Shown here in pieces: positions 35,202-43,429 of a DNA stretch of 53,233 bases (position 1 is its first letter; each line of letters starts with the position of its first letter). The notes beneath the pieces are model-generated. The model saw only the letters and a program-made list of their open reading frames with translations. It did not search any database and was not told the DNA's origin. The DNA is taken from positions 1-53,233 of the forward strand of contig JAPSFM010000028.1 of assembly GCA_035063885.1 (NCBI GenBank), given 5' to 3'. The DNA is from CAADGY01 sp900696665 (lineage in GTDB: Bacteria > Acidobacteriota > Terriglobia > Bryobacterales > Bryobacteraceae). Position numbers and translations under genes: made by a program.

Positions 35202-35779
35202 TGTTTTGACGCAGCCTCGGGGCGGCCCAATTCGCGCCCCAGCCAAGCCTCCGCCATGCGCAGGTCACGGGTTACCGTTGCCGTTCCCACGCCCAGGACA
35301 CAGGCTATTTCCTCGCCCGTGAGTCCGCCGAAATAACGCATCTCGATCATGCGCGCTTTTCTTTCATCCAGTTTGCTGAGCGCGTCCAGTGCAAGATCCA
35401 GCGCCAGAAGCGCGGGTGCGCGCTCCGCCGGGTAGACTATGGCTTCATTCAAGGTAGCGAACGCTTTTCCACCACCGCGTTTGGCTGAAGCCCGGGACCG
35501 CGCATGATCCACCAGAATCTGCCGCATCACCCGCGCGGCCAGGGCCAGAAAGTGCGCCTTGCCGCTGGCGGTAAATTCTTCGCCCGCGGACATTTTCAGA
35601 AACGCTTCGTGCACCAGGGCGGTCGGCTGCAAGGTTTGACCGCTGGAGGCGCTCCGCATGAGTGCCCCCGCCATTCGCCGGAGCTGGCTGTAGACGAGAG
35701 GCAGCAACTCGCCCAGGGCCTGCTCGTCCCCCTGGTCGTGCCGCTTCAGCAGGGCCGTAATTGTCTGTGGCTGGTCCAT
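35198..35779 (-). CDS. ECF-type RNA polymerase sigma factor (TIGR02999/SigX6-like subfamily)
   Basis: 193 residues from the ATG at 35779 (M-D-Q-P-Q-T-I-T-A-L-L-K-R). The frame is open to 35866, but the family begins at this methionine. Region 2 includes L-V-Y-S-Q-L-R-R-M-A-G and P-T-A-L-V-H-E-A-F-L-K-M. Region 4 has L-T-G-E-E-I-A-C-V-L-G-V-G-T-A-T-V-T-R-D. This matches the ECF subfamily whose genes lie next to Ser/Thr kinases in place of an anti-sigma factor. No anti-sigma gene is present. The sigma stop overlaps the kinase start (GTGA), so they are co-translated. It diverges from the TcA-like gene across 98 bases. Confidence 0.9.
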   Translation of the reverse strand: MDQPQTITALLKRHDQGDEQALGELLPLVYSQLRRMAGALMRSASSGQTLQPTALVHEAFLKMSAGEEFTASGKAHFLALAARVMRQILVDHARSRASAKRGGGKAFATLNEAIVYPAERAPALLALDLALDALSKLDERKARMIEMRYFGGLTGEEIACVLGVGTATVTRDLRMAEAWLGRELGRPEAASKQ

Positions 35780-35877
35780 CCAATAGTCATCTATCGTAAC
35801 GCGCATGATCAAATCCGGCGCGCGATTCCGTATCCGTTGCAGAAGTTGAGACTCAGCAACAACCAAGGAGCACGGAA
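35780..35877. promoter_or_regulatory. Divergent intergenic region between ECF sigma and the TcA-like gene
   Basis: 98 bases hold both 5' regions. The plus-strand gene has a good Shine-Dalgarno, AAGGAG seven bases before ATG 35878. No clear sigma-70 -35/-10 pair is visible in either direction, so the promoters may belong to the ECF sigma itself. That would be autoregulation plus control of the TcA-like gene. Confidence 0.4.
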
Positions 35878-38601
35878 ATGATCATTGGAGCGCCGATTAG
35901 AGGCATTGTTTCAGGTCTGGCCTACATCCGGGACACCATCATCATTAATGATGCATTTCTCAGCGAGTTGAACAGCCAGATTACCGAAAAAAAACTTCCC
36001 GCGGATGGCACCGCTACCATCACGATTGCTGCTCGCGAAATCAAACACGCACCAAACTATATACTGCGGCTCACGAACTACAAAGTCGTTGTGATTGCCG
36101 ACGAATACGACGCTGCCGGTGGTTCCATTGACGTGAGCGGCGCCGCCGGAGCAAACGGTGTGAAAGGGCCGAATGGAGCGAAGGGTTATGCCAGCGCCAC
36201 GCCCCAGAACAACAAGGATGGCAAGCCGGGAGGGCCCGGCGGCAGCGGTCAGCCTGGTGGCAAGGGCATGCCGCTGCAACTTTTCTGTAAACGCCTGAAG
36301 CAGGCCAACCTGCTGTCGCGCGGCGGCAGCGGCGGTAGTGGAGGAGCCGGGGGCACCGGTGGAGAGGGAGGCAACGCCAAAATCATTGTAGTCGACCCGG
36401 ATGGTGGCAAGTTTCAGGAGTACATTGGAACCAACGGCGGCAACGGTGGCCGCGGAGGAGACGGCGCCGCCGGCGGCAGCGGCGGCCACGTCACGGTCCG
36501 GTACGTCGAACGGCTGGCAGGAAGCCCCTCTGTTTCCATTACCGGCGGCGCGGGCGGCGTTGGCGGAGCGGGAGGGGCTGGCGGCAAGGGCGGCTACCAG
36601 TCGGCAAACGGAGTGGCCGGCGCCAAAGGATCGAACGCGGCGAAAGGTTCAAACGGCCAGGCCAACGTACAACAGTTGGAAGAGAGTGTGTTCTGGGGTC
36701 AGCTCAGGACCTTGCTCAACGGCGCCCGTTCCGACATGTGGGCGGAACACCGTACACGAATGGGCGAGTACTTCCTGAGGTGCTTTGCTCCAGCCAAGGC
36801 CGATACCGCGAAGTTTCTCAGCTTGGCCGCAAACGAGTTTCGCAGCATCCTTTGGTTGCGGCCCCAGGAACCCAAGGCTCAGGTGATGCTGAGCTGCATT
36901 GCCGCGAACCTGATTCCGCTCGGCACTGCTCGCGACTTTTATCTGACGCCGGACTTTCCGCGCTACGAGCAGGCATTCACGGACTATGCGCCGATGGTTC
37001 AAAACATGGTTGGCGGCGCAAAGGACCTGCTGGTACACGCCAACAACGTCCAGTACAACCGCGACAGGCTTTCGGCTCAGATCGCCCATGTTCAATCAAG
37101 CGGGTTGATCATTGAAAGCGAACGCGCCGAAGCGGCCATCGAAAAGCTGCAAGCCGAAGGAGTGGTTTCGGGCTACAACGGGCGCATCGACGCGCTCGAA
37201 GCGGAGATCGACGCCAAGCGGCATGAGCTGGCTCAAGCGCGCCTCGAACTTGGGGGCGTCTTCATTTCCTCTGTGCTGGAGGCGATCGGCGCTGTCGCGG
37301 CCGTGGTCGGAGCCGTCTACACCGGCGGCGCTTCGCTGGCCGCGTTGCCTGGCCTTCTGGTTGCTGCTCAGGAAAGTTGGGGCAAGCTCACCACCGATGC
37401 GAACGGACAGGTCAAATATCAGGACTGTTATCTGACCGACTGGGTGGAGTGGAAGGACGGCAAACCGGTGCTCAAACAGGAGATCAAAGACCTGGGCGCC
37501 GGCATGGAGCAGGTAATAAACAGCGTCAAGCCCGCCGTGAATGCCACACTGGATCTCATCGACAAGGCCAAGGTCCTTGGCGACATCGGCCAGTCCACGG
37601 TGGACGGTGAACTCCAGAGCGAGTTGAAGGAGTTGCTGCGCCGGAAAGCCGAGCTCGAATTCGAGCGCGCCCAGGCCAAGCTTGGCGTGAAGCAGGCGGA
37701 ACTGCGCCTGGCCACCATCGATTTAAAGGCGCAACAGGCGCAGGCTGATCTGGTGGCGGCTCAGCAGATGCTGGACACTCTTACGGCGGACAACAAGCTT
37801 CTGGGACGGGTTACGGCGATGCTGATACGGCGCGCCCAGGATTATATGAGTCATCTGCTTCAGTTCCAGTTCTGGGCCAGTCGCGCTTTGGACATCTATA
37901 CGATGAAAGACCATACGGGTTTGCTCCCGTTCGACATCGGTTACGTTCATCCCGATATGGAAGAGGATGCTTACACGGCCTTCAGACGCGGGAGCGGCAG
38001 CCATGCGCTGAACCTGATGGAAGCCTATCTCACTTCGTGGGCCCGGCTTCCAGGCATCATCATTCTGCGGAACGAATACGAATCGTACCGGATGGATCTG
38101 CTTACGCAAACGCAGTTCTGGAGCTTCAGCGGTAGTCATTCCGTGCTTCAGGAGTTCCGGCAGAAGGGCAGCGTCGAGTTTGAACTCGGCCTGAACGACA
38201 TATATCAGGACCGGTTTGAATGCAAGATCGAGGGAGCAACGGTGGCGCTTGCCGGTGCCGTCTCAGCCGAGCCGCTGATTAACTGCATTCTCATGCAGCG
38301 CGGCGAGTCGGCATCGGTCCGGCTGGACGGCAGCGTGGTCCACTTCAACTACCCGCCGCGCGGATGTCCTCTGCTTGCGGTAAAAACCGCGGCGCAGATC
38401 AACAGCGCCCCGCCCAGCACACCGGAAGCATTCTGGGGCCGCAGCCCTGCAGCAAAATGGAGGCTCTACCTGGAACCGGATACGATGGCAAAAGTGGACC
38501 TCTCGGCTGTCACCGAGATTCTCCTCTGCTTCAGCTACAAGGCGTTCATTCCACCCTTGCAAGCCGCCCAGCCAGTACGTGAAGCAGCCTCCGCCAGGTA
38601 A
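35878..38601 (+). CDS. Tc-toxin subunit A-related protein: glycine-rich N-terminus, coiled-coil channel hairpin and TcA-like C-terminal domain
   Basis: 907 residues, no classical signal peptide. Residues 1-82 are beta-rich (T-A-T-I-T-I-A-A; V-V-V-I-A-D-E-Y). Residues 83-262 are glycine-rich, mostly G-G-x repeats, not strict collagen triplets. About 263-385 is helical. About 385-459 is a heptad coiled coil (I-D-A-L-E-A-E-I-D-A-K-R-H-E-L). Residues 460-498 form a hydrophobic hairpin (A-I-G-A-V-A-A-V-V-G-A-V-Y-T-G-G-A-S). A returning coiled coil follows (575-645), then an aromatic helix bundle (650-735) and a beta-domain (764-890) ending K-W-R-L-Y-L-E-P ... V-T-E-I-L-L-C-F-S-Y-K-A-F. The order coil / hydrophobic tip / coil / helical neck / beta-domain, and the ending, closely resemble the channel and TcB-binding C-terminus of Tc toxin TcA (S-W-x-L-E-L-P ... 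I-S-D-V-I-L-H-I-R-Y-T-A). The huge TcA shell domains are absent and replaced by the glycine-rich region. I infer an oligomeric translocation or pore protein. Confidence 0.65.
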   Translation: MIIGAPIRGIVSGLAYIRDTIIINDAFLSELNSQITEKKLPADGTATITIAAREIKHAPNYILRLTNYKVVVIADEYDAAGGSIDVSGAAGANGVKGPNGAKGYASATPQNNKDGKPGGPGGSGQPGGKGMPLQLFCKRLKQANLLSRGGSGGSGGAGGTGGEGGNAKIIVVDPDGGKFQEYIGTNGGNGGRGGDGAAGGSGGHVTVRYVERLAGSPSVSITGGAGGVGGAGGAGGKGGYQSANGVAGAKGSNAAKGSNGQANVQQLEESVFWGQLRTLLNGARSDMWAEHRTRMGEYFLRCFAPAKADTAKFLSLAANEFRSILWLRPQEPKAQVMLSCIAANLIPLGTARDFYLTPDFPRYEQAFTDYAPMVQNMVGGAKDLLVHANNVQYNRDRLSAQIAHVQSSGLIIESERAEAAIEKLQAEGVVSGYNGRIDALEAEIDAKRHELAQARLELGGVFISSVLEAIGAVAAVVGAVYTGGASLAALPGLLVAAQESWGKLTTDANGQVKYQDCYLTDWVEWKDGKPVLKQEIKDLGAGMEQVINSVKPAVNATLDLIDKAKVLGDIGQSTVDGELQSELKELLRRKAELEFERAQAKLGVKQAELRLATIDLKAQQAQADLVAAQQMLDTLTADNKLLGRVTAMLIRRAQDYMSHLLQFQFWASRALDIYTMKDHTGLLPFDIGYVHPDMEEDAYTAFRRGSGSHALNLMEAYLTSWARLPGIIILRNEYESYRMDLLTQTQFWSFSGSHSVLQEFRQKGSVEFELGLNDIYQDRFECKIEGATVALAGAVSAEPLINCILMQRGESASVRLDGSVVHFNYPPRGCPLLAVKTAAQINSAPPSTPEAFWGRSPAAKWRLYLEPDTMAKVDLSAVTEILLCFSYKAFIPPLQAAQPVREAASAR
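36124..36663 (+). repeat. Glycine-rich G-G-x repeat region inside the TcA-like gene
   Basis: Codons 83-262 encode long runs of G-G-x and G-x-x with interspersed S, A, N, K and T. Two non-repetitive islands interrupt it (about 131-148 and 166-184), giving three glycine blocks. The pattern suggests polyglycine-II or PGRS-like packing, as found in phage tail adhesins and surface proteins, rather than true collagen. Confidence 0.8.
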
Positions 38602-38616
38602 GAGAAACCTTCAAAA

Positions 38617-38662
38617 CCGGCCGGCTCCCCTCCAACTTGGAAGTGAGCCGGCCGGGTGTTTT
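38617..38662 (+). terminator. Strong intrinsic terminator after the TcA-like gene
   Basis: A perfect 11-base stem, CCGGCCGGCTC (38617-38627) with GAGCCGGCCGG (38645-38655), has a 17-base loop and is followed by GTGTTTT. An A-tract (AAAA) lies just before the left arm. It begins 16 bases after the stop codon, so the gene ends a monocistronic unit. Confidence 0.75.
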
Positions 38663-39280
38663 CCAGGTATGTCCCAATGGCCGGTATAGCCGGTATCTTC
38701 TGGATATGGCCGAGCTTATCCACTCACAATGGTGGAGACCGGCGGCCGGCAGGTCCGGGTTCACCATTCAAACTCCTACTGCCTCCTTGTATCCGGTGCA
38801 TGTAGGGTACTCCCTTCCAGAACAGGTCGAAGCCGAATTGCCGGATGGCATGTCTGTTGGCATTGGGTTTAGCAAGCCGGACCGTCTTAGGCCATGACAC
38901 GCCCTCCCCGCAGCGCCCGGAGAGCGGTCTTGGAAGCTAATACAGGCCGTCTGCAATAGGGGCGAGGACGCACCCGGTGTCGCGCCAATTCTATGTTCTG
39001 GTAGAGCGCGATTCAGAGGACTGCCAGTTAGCGTCGCTCCCCAAATTTCTTTTTGCCACACCCAGGCGCGCTCGCCCGGCGAAGTTGCCGGACGTACCCG
39101 TGAAGCCACTAAATTGTGCCTGGAAGTCGAAGACGCCTCAGCATAACTCTACCGGGATAGGTCAATTTAACCGGCCGGCGTGACAGTAGATGAGCAATTC
39201 GGCAGTTGGAACGTGTTCGACTTAGTCAATAAAAACGCCTCTCTGCTTGGGTGCACCCCTCTCCCCGTCATCGCGGTAAG
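38663..39280. other. 618-base region without a supported gene
   Basis: Short frames exist on both strands (for example 38637-38897 plus and 38768-39109 minus), but none has a domain, a good ribosome site or codon bias like the neighbours. I see no tRNA or riboswitch core and no transposase trace. It may hold the promoter of the downstream operon or a decayed gene. Confidence 0.4.
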
Positions 39281-42094
39281 ATGAATCCTAATGACTCCAC
39301 GAGGCTTCGTGGCGCCGCCCGCCGAACTCCTATGAGACGCATTCGCGCTTTCTGGAACAGCATGTTTGACGTCCGGCAGGGAGAACTCCTCCGCACCATC
39401 TACATGTCGCTGTATCTGTTGTGCGTGCTGTTCGCCTACTACATCGTCAAGCCGGTTTCGAAGGCGCTCTTTGTTCACAGGTTTGATATCGACGAATTTC
39501 CCTGGCTGTACATCCTCATCGCTCTGTTCGGCGGCATCTTCGCTTACGTATATACCAAGATCGCCATTCGCACTTCGCTGGCCGCGGCGGTGAATTGGGC
39601 TACCGGAGCTTTCATCGGCAGCCTGGTGCTCCTGTGGTGGCTGCTCGGACTGAATAAAGATTGGATGCTGTATGTCTTCAACATCTATACCAGCCTGTTC
39701 GGCATCGTCCTCGTGTCGCAAGGCTGGCTGGTCGCCGCCAATGTTTTTCATCCCCGCGAAGCTAAACGTCTCTACGGCATTCTCGGTATGGGCGCCGTTC
39801 TCGGAGCCGCTTTCGGCGGCTCGTTCACCGCGATGGCGGTGGAATGGGTTGGCACGAACAACCTGGTGCTTGCCAGTGCGGTCATGGTGCTGCTGGCCTA
39901 TGTGGCCTACCGGCTCGCGATCTCGCAGAGCGGCGTATCGCTGGCCGGAGCGAAGGCGGCTGGAGACGAAGAGGCCGATTTTTCGGTAACCGAAGTCACG
40001 GTTGCCATGAGACGTTACCGGCACTTGCAAGTCATCATGGGCATCATCGCCATCACATTCATTGTCGACGTGATGATCGAGTACCAGTTCAACGTGATGG
40101 CCAAGCTGACCTTTACCGACAAGGAAAACCTCACCGCCTTCTTCGGCAGCTTTTACGGCATTTACCTGAACCTGGCGACGTTTGTCTTTCAACTGTTCCT
40201 CACCGCAGCCGTGGTCAGATACTTTGGCGTTGGGGGCGCTTTGCAGATCATGCCCGTTACATTGGGTATCGCCTCCATCTTCACGTTCTCCTTCCCCCAC
40301 CTGTTTTCCGCCTCCGCCGCCCGCCTGGGGGAATCGGCGTCCCGCTACACGTTCAACAGAACGGGCATGGAGCTTCTTTTCCTGCCTCTGCCCACGGAGC
40401 TGAAGAATCGCACCAAGGCATTCCTCGACATATTCGTTGACCGTCTCTCGCGCGGTGTAGGCGGCATCATCCTGCTCGTGCTGGTCGGCCCGCTGGCGCT
40501 CGATACCCGCTACATCGCGCTCATCGTGTTGGGCCTATGTGTTGTCTGGGTCCTGCTTTCTCTACGGGCGAAGAACGAATACGTCGCCACCGTGCGCAAA
40601 CGGCTGGAAGCCAGGCGCTTCGACCTCGAGAACGCGCGGATCACCGTTACTGACGCCGCCACCCTTCGCCTCCTCGAAGAAACACTGAACAGCGGGAACC
40701 CCCGCCAGGTGACTTACGCGTTATCTTTGCTGGAGACCGTTCCAAACTACAAGCTCGATGACACGCTGGCGAAGCTGGTGGACAACCCGTCGCCGGAGGT
40801 CCGCAGCAAAGTATTCGAACTTGCGCAGACCACTGGCTTTACAGGCCTGCTCGAGAACGCTCTGGCGGAAATCCGCTCGGCCCGGGAAAGCCACCGTCCG
40901 TCCGCCGTCGCCACCGCGGTTTCTTACGCTCTCGCCGTCTCACCCGATGCGCCCGAGTTGGCCAAACGGCTGCTGGCTCATCCGAACTGTGCGGTGACGG
41001 AAAGCACGCTTCGGGCCGTCGCTCCCCATTCCGAGCTCGCGGCCGGCCTGATTAGTTACGAATGGCTGCGCGAGGCGGCGGTGGACCCGCGACCCGAGCG
41101 CCGCGTATTAGCCGCCGTCGGTGTCGCCGCCCGCGGAGATCACGGCATCGGAGTGTTGCACTCGCTTCTCGAAGACCGGGACAAGCAGGTGGCCTCCGCC
41201 GCTCTGAAAGCGGCGGGGTCTTTGCAGAACCGCGCGTATCTCGAAGGCATTGTCCGCCGCCTCGGCAACCCTCTCCTCCGCGGCGATGCCATCACCGCCC
41301 TGGCGCAATTCGGAAACAGGATTTTTGGAACCCTCAGCGATCTTTTGCACGACGAAGCCATCCCGCTCGTCGTTCGCCGCCAGATCCCGCGTGTGCTGCA
41401 ACACATCGGAGGCCAGCGTTCCGTCGATATTCTGCTGCACTCCATCGCCCAGCCTGATCTCACTATCCGTGGCGCGGTGCTGCGGAACCTTCATCGCTTG
41501 CGGGAGACTTCGCCGCATCTGAAATTCGGCGAGGAGTCCATCACTACACAAGTCCTCGGTGAAGCGCGGCACTATTTCGAGCTCAACGCCGCGCTCGCTC
41601 CCTTCAAGGACCAGAGAAATCCGCGCACGGCCGCCGGGCTGCTCGCCGCCACTCTGGAGGAGCGGCTACGCTATACCATTGAGCGGCTCTTTCACCTGCT
41701 GGGACTCCGCTATCCACCCAAGGAGATTTATGCTGCTTACAGGGCCTACCGGAATAACGGCCCGGGCTCCCGGTCGGAAGACTTTTCCAACGCCATCGAA
41801 TTTCTGGACAATATCCTCGACCGCGAGTTGCGGCGTATTCTTTTGCCGCTGCTCGATGCGCCGGACCGCCTCGAACGGCACGGACAAGAGCTGTTTGGCC
41901 TGGAGCACCTGGATGCCGAGCGCGCCATCCGCGAGTTGATTCGCTCCGGAGACCCGTGGTTGGTATCCTGTGCCATGGCTACTGCGGCGGAACTGGGGCT
42001 TCGCGCCTTGATCCCGGAGATTCGGGAGGCGTGCCGGAGCGCCAGTCCGGAGGTGGTCGAAGTCGCTCGTTCGGCGGTCGCGGTGCTTGCTTAG
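39281..42094 (+). CDS. ATP/ADP translocase (NTT/TlcC)-like membrane protein with large HEAT-repeat domain
   Basis: 937 residues from the ATG at 39281 (GGTAAG just before). GTG 39251 and ATG 39332 are alternatives. Residues about 25-440 form about 12 membrane helices of the nucleotide-transporter/MFS-like type (L-F-A-Y-Y-I-V-K-P-V; L-Y-G-I-L-G-M-G-A-V-L-G-A-A-F-G-G). The remaining half is HEAT-like helical repeats (D-N-P-S-P-E-V-R-S-K-V-F-E-L). In bacteria such HEAT-fused NTT proteins occur in free-living species and need not carry ATP like the parasite transporters do. The next gene is an 8-base-overlapping frame with its likely start 25 bases after this stop, a cyclic-nucleotide-binding-like protein, followed by a kinase and a regulator. 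A signalling or sensing role is therefore more likely than energy parasitism. Confidence 0.78.
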   Translation: MNPNDSTRLRGAARRTPMRRIRAFWNSMFDVRQGELLRTIYMSLYLLCVLFAYYIVKPVSKALFVHRFDIDEFPWLYILIALFGGIFAYVYTKIAIRTSLAAAVNWATGAFIGSLVLLWWLLGLNKDWMLYVFNIYTSLFGIVLVSQGWLVAANVFHPREAKRLYGILGMGAVLGAAFGGSFTAMAVEWVGTNNLVLASAVMVLLAYVAYRLAISQSGVSLAGAKAAGDEEADFSVTEVTVAMRRYRHLQVIMGIIAITFIVDVMIEYQFNVMAKLTFTDKENLTAFFGSFYGIYLNLATFVFQLFLTAAVVRYFGVGGALQIMPVTLGIASIFTFSFPHLFSASAARLGESASRYTFNRTGMELLFLPLPTELKNRTKAFLDIFVDRLSRGVGGIILLVLVGPLALDTRYIALIVLGLCVVWVLLSLRAKNEYVATVRKRLEARRFDLENARITVTDAATLRLLEETLNSGNPRQVTYALSLLETVPNYKLDDTLAKLVDNPSPEVRSKVFELAQTTGFTGLLENALAEIRSARESHRPSAVATAVSYALAVSPDAPELAKRLLAHPNCAVTESTLRAVAPHSELAAGLISYEWLREAAVDPRPERRVLAAVGVAARGDHGIGVLHSLLEDRDKQVASAALKAAGSLQNRAYLEGIVRRLGNPLLRGDAITALAQFGNRIFGTLSDLLHDEAIPLVVRRQIPRVLQHIGGQRSVDILLHSIAQPDLTIRGAVLRNLHRLRETSPHLKFGEESITTQVLGEARHYFELNAALAPFKDQRNPRTAAGLLAATLEERLRYTIERLFHLLGLRYPPKEIYAAYRAYRNNGPGSRSEDFSNAIEFLDNILDRELRRILLPLLDAPDRLERHGQELFGLEHLDAERAIRELIRSGDPWLVSCAMATAAELGLRALIPEIREACRSASPEVVEVARSAVAVLA

Positions 42095-42119
42095 CGTTCT
42101 GCCCTCGGGGATGATCTAC

Positions 42120-42542
42120 ATGTCCGAACTCAATATCGTCGAAAAGGTCATCGCGCTCGAAGCTGTCGATCTCTTGAAGAATCTCAATCCCGATCAGCTA
42201 TCGCGCATCGCAACTATTGCGAAAGAAACGAAGTACCCACCCGAAAAAGTCGTAATCGAAGCGGACCAGACGCTCGACGCGCTGTACGTCGTGCTGGACG
42301 GCGCCGTTCAAATCAACCGCAACGGCGAATTGCTTCACGTCGCGCGCCAGAACGAAGTTCTGGGCTCGTGGGCGCTGTTCGACCCCGAGCCGATGCATGT
42401 GGAGGCGAAAACTCTCGAGGATACGAAGCTGTTGCGTATCGCCCGGGAAGATTTCTACGATCTGCTATCCGACAACATGGAAATTACGGCCTCCATTTTT
42501 TCCACTCTGGTGAAGCGGTTCCGGCAGCTCGTTGAGCAATAA
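42120..42542 (+). CDS. Degenerate cyclic-nucleotide-binding (CAP-ED) domain protein
   Basis: 140 residues from ATG 42120. An in-frame ATG at 42111 is possible, but GGGG at 42107-42110 fits the former better. The beta-roll is clear: A-L-Y-V-V-L-D-G-A-V-Q-I and L-L-R-I-A-R-E-D-F. The phosphate-binding cassette is not canonical. Where cAMP binders have F-G-E-[LI]-A-L ... P-R-[ST]-A, this protein has L-G-S-W-A-L ... P-M-H-V, so both the glutamate and the arginine that hold the ribose and phosphate are missing. There is no DNA-binding domain. I expect it to bind another ligand or act as a protein-protein module for the translocase-like protein encoded just upstream. Confidence 0.82.
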   Translation: MSELNIVEKVIALEAVDLLKNLNPDQLSRIATIAKETKYPPEKVVIEADQTLDALYVVLDGAVQINRNGELLHVARQNEVLGSWALFDPEPMHVEAKTLEDTKLLRIAREDFYDLLSDNMEITASIFSTLVKRFRQLVEQ

Positions 42543-42567
42543 TTGAAAGGGGCGGCCATCACGGAAG

Positions 42568-43410
42568 ATGAACGATCAGCCGGAGCCGGCGGTGAAACCA
42601 AGCCGGCAGGATCTGTTGGAACAACTCGAATCGGCCCATCAAAGGCTGGCTGAAGCGCACAAAATGGCTTCTATCGGAAGATTGTCCGCCGGGATTGTGC
42701 ATGAGATCAACACGCCCATCGGCTCCATCTTTTCGAACAATGAAGTCATCCTCCGGTCGCTGGAGGTATTGAAAAAGCTGCTTGCGGAATCCTGCGCCGC
42801 TTCGGTCGCACCATCGCAAGAAGCGATGGAGATCATCGAAACGATGGCGACCCTTGCCGCCGTCGACAAGATCGCCTGTGAGCGGATTTCGGGGGTCATC
42901 CGCAGCCTGAAAACGTTTTCCCGCGTGGACGACCGCGATATCAGGAAGGCGTGCCTTGAAGGAATCATCCGCAATACGCTTAAGCTGACCGGCACCATCT
43001 TCCGCCGGCGCATCGCCGTGGAAACGCATTTTGAAGAGTTGCCGGAAATCGAATGCTACCCTGGTCTGCTGAACCAGGTGTTTGCAAACCTTCTGGTGAA
43101 CGCCGGCCAAGCCATCGAGGGCGAAGGAAAAATCACCGTAACCACCCGCCGCGAAAATGACTTCGTGCACGTTTCGATCGCCGACACCGGCAAGGGAATC
43201 AAGCCCGAGGACCGCGGGCGGATTTTCGCTCGGGGCTTCACCACGAAACCCATTGGAGAGGGCACAGGATTGGGGCTTGCCATCACCAGGGAAATCGTTG
43301 AGGACACCCACGGCGGTTCCATCGATTTTGAAAGCGAGCCCGGCATGGGCACGACTTTTCATGTCCGTCTCCCGATAACCCAGACGAGAAAAAGCAGCCC
43401 CGCAAGTTGA
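42568..43410 (+). CDS. Soluble histidine kinase (HisKA-HATPase, no sensor domain)
   Basis: 280 residues. A short coiled coil (about 13-32) leads straight into HisKA with H45 (V-H-E-I-N-T-P-I-G-S). HATPase follows with N-L-L-V-N-A-G-Q-A-I, D206-T-G-K-G-I and G-T-G-L-G-L, all intact. No membrane or input domain is present, so the input probably comes from a partner, plausibly the adjacent CAP-ED or HEAT protein. It lies 25 bases after the CAP-ED gene and 19 bases before a response regulator, a clear operon. Confidence 0.93.
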   Translation: MNDQPEPAVKPSRQDLLEQLESAHQRLAEAHKMASIGRLSAGIVHEINTPIGSIFSNNEVILRSLEVLKKLLAESCAASVAPSQEAMEIIETMATLAAVDKIACERISGVIRSLKTFSRVDDRDIRKACLEGIIRNTLKLTGTIFRRRIAVETHFEELPEIECYPGLLNQVFANLLVNAGQAIEGEGKITVTTRRENDFVHVSIADTGKGIKPEDRGRIFARGFTTKPIGEGTGLGLAITREIVEDTHGGSIDFESEPGMGTTFHVRLPITQTRKSSPAS

Positions 43411-43429
43411 TTGGAGGAATGTTTATTCC

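Noticed and set aside
36124..36663. True collagen-like domain
   Set aside because: The glycine spacing is mainly G-G-x and irregular, with few prolines, so strict G-x-y triplets are not maintained.
36124..36663. CRISPR array or DNA tandem repeat
   Set aside because: Repetition is at protein level with varied codons; there are no equal-length spacers.
39167..40300. Minus-strand open frame (377 codons) opposite the translocase-like gene
   Set aside because: Histidine/glutamate-rich shadow typical of antisense to membrane helices, with no ribosome site.
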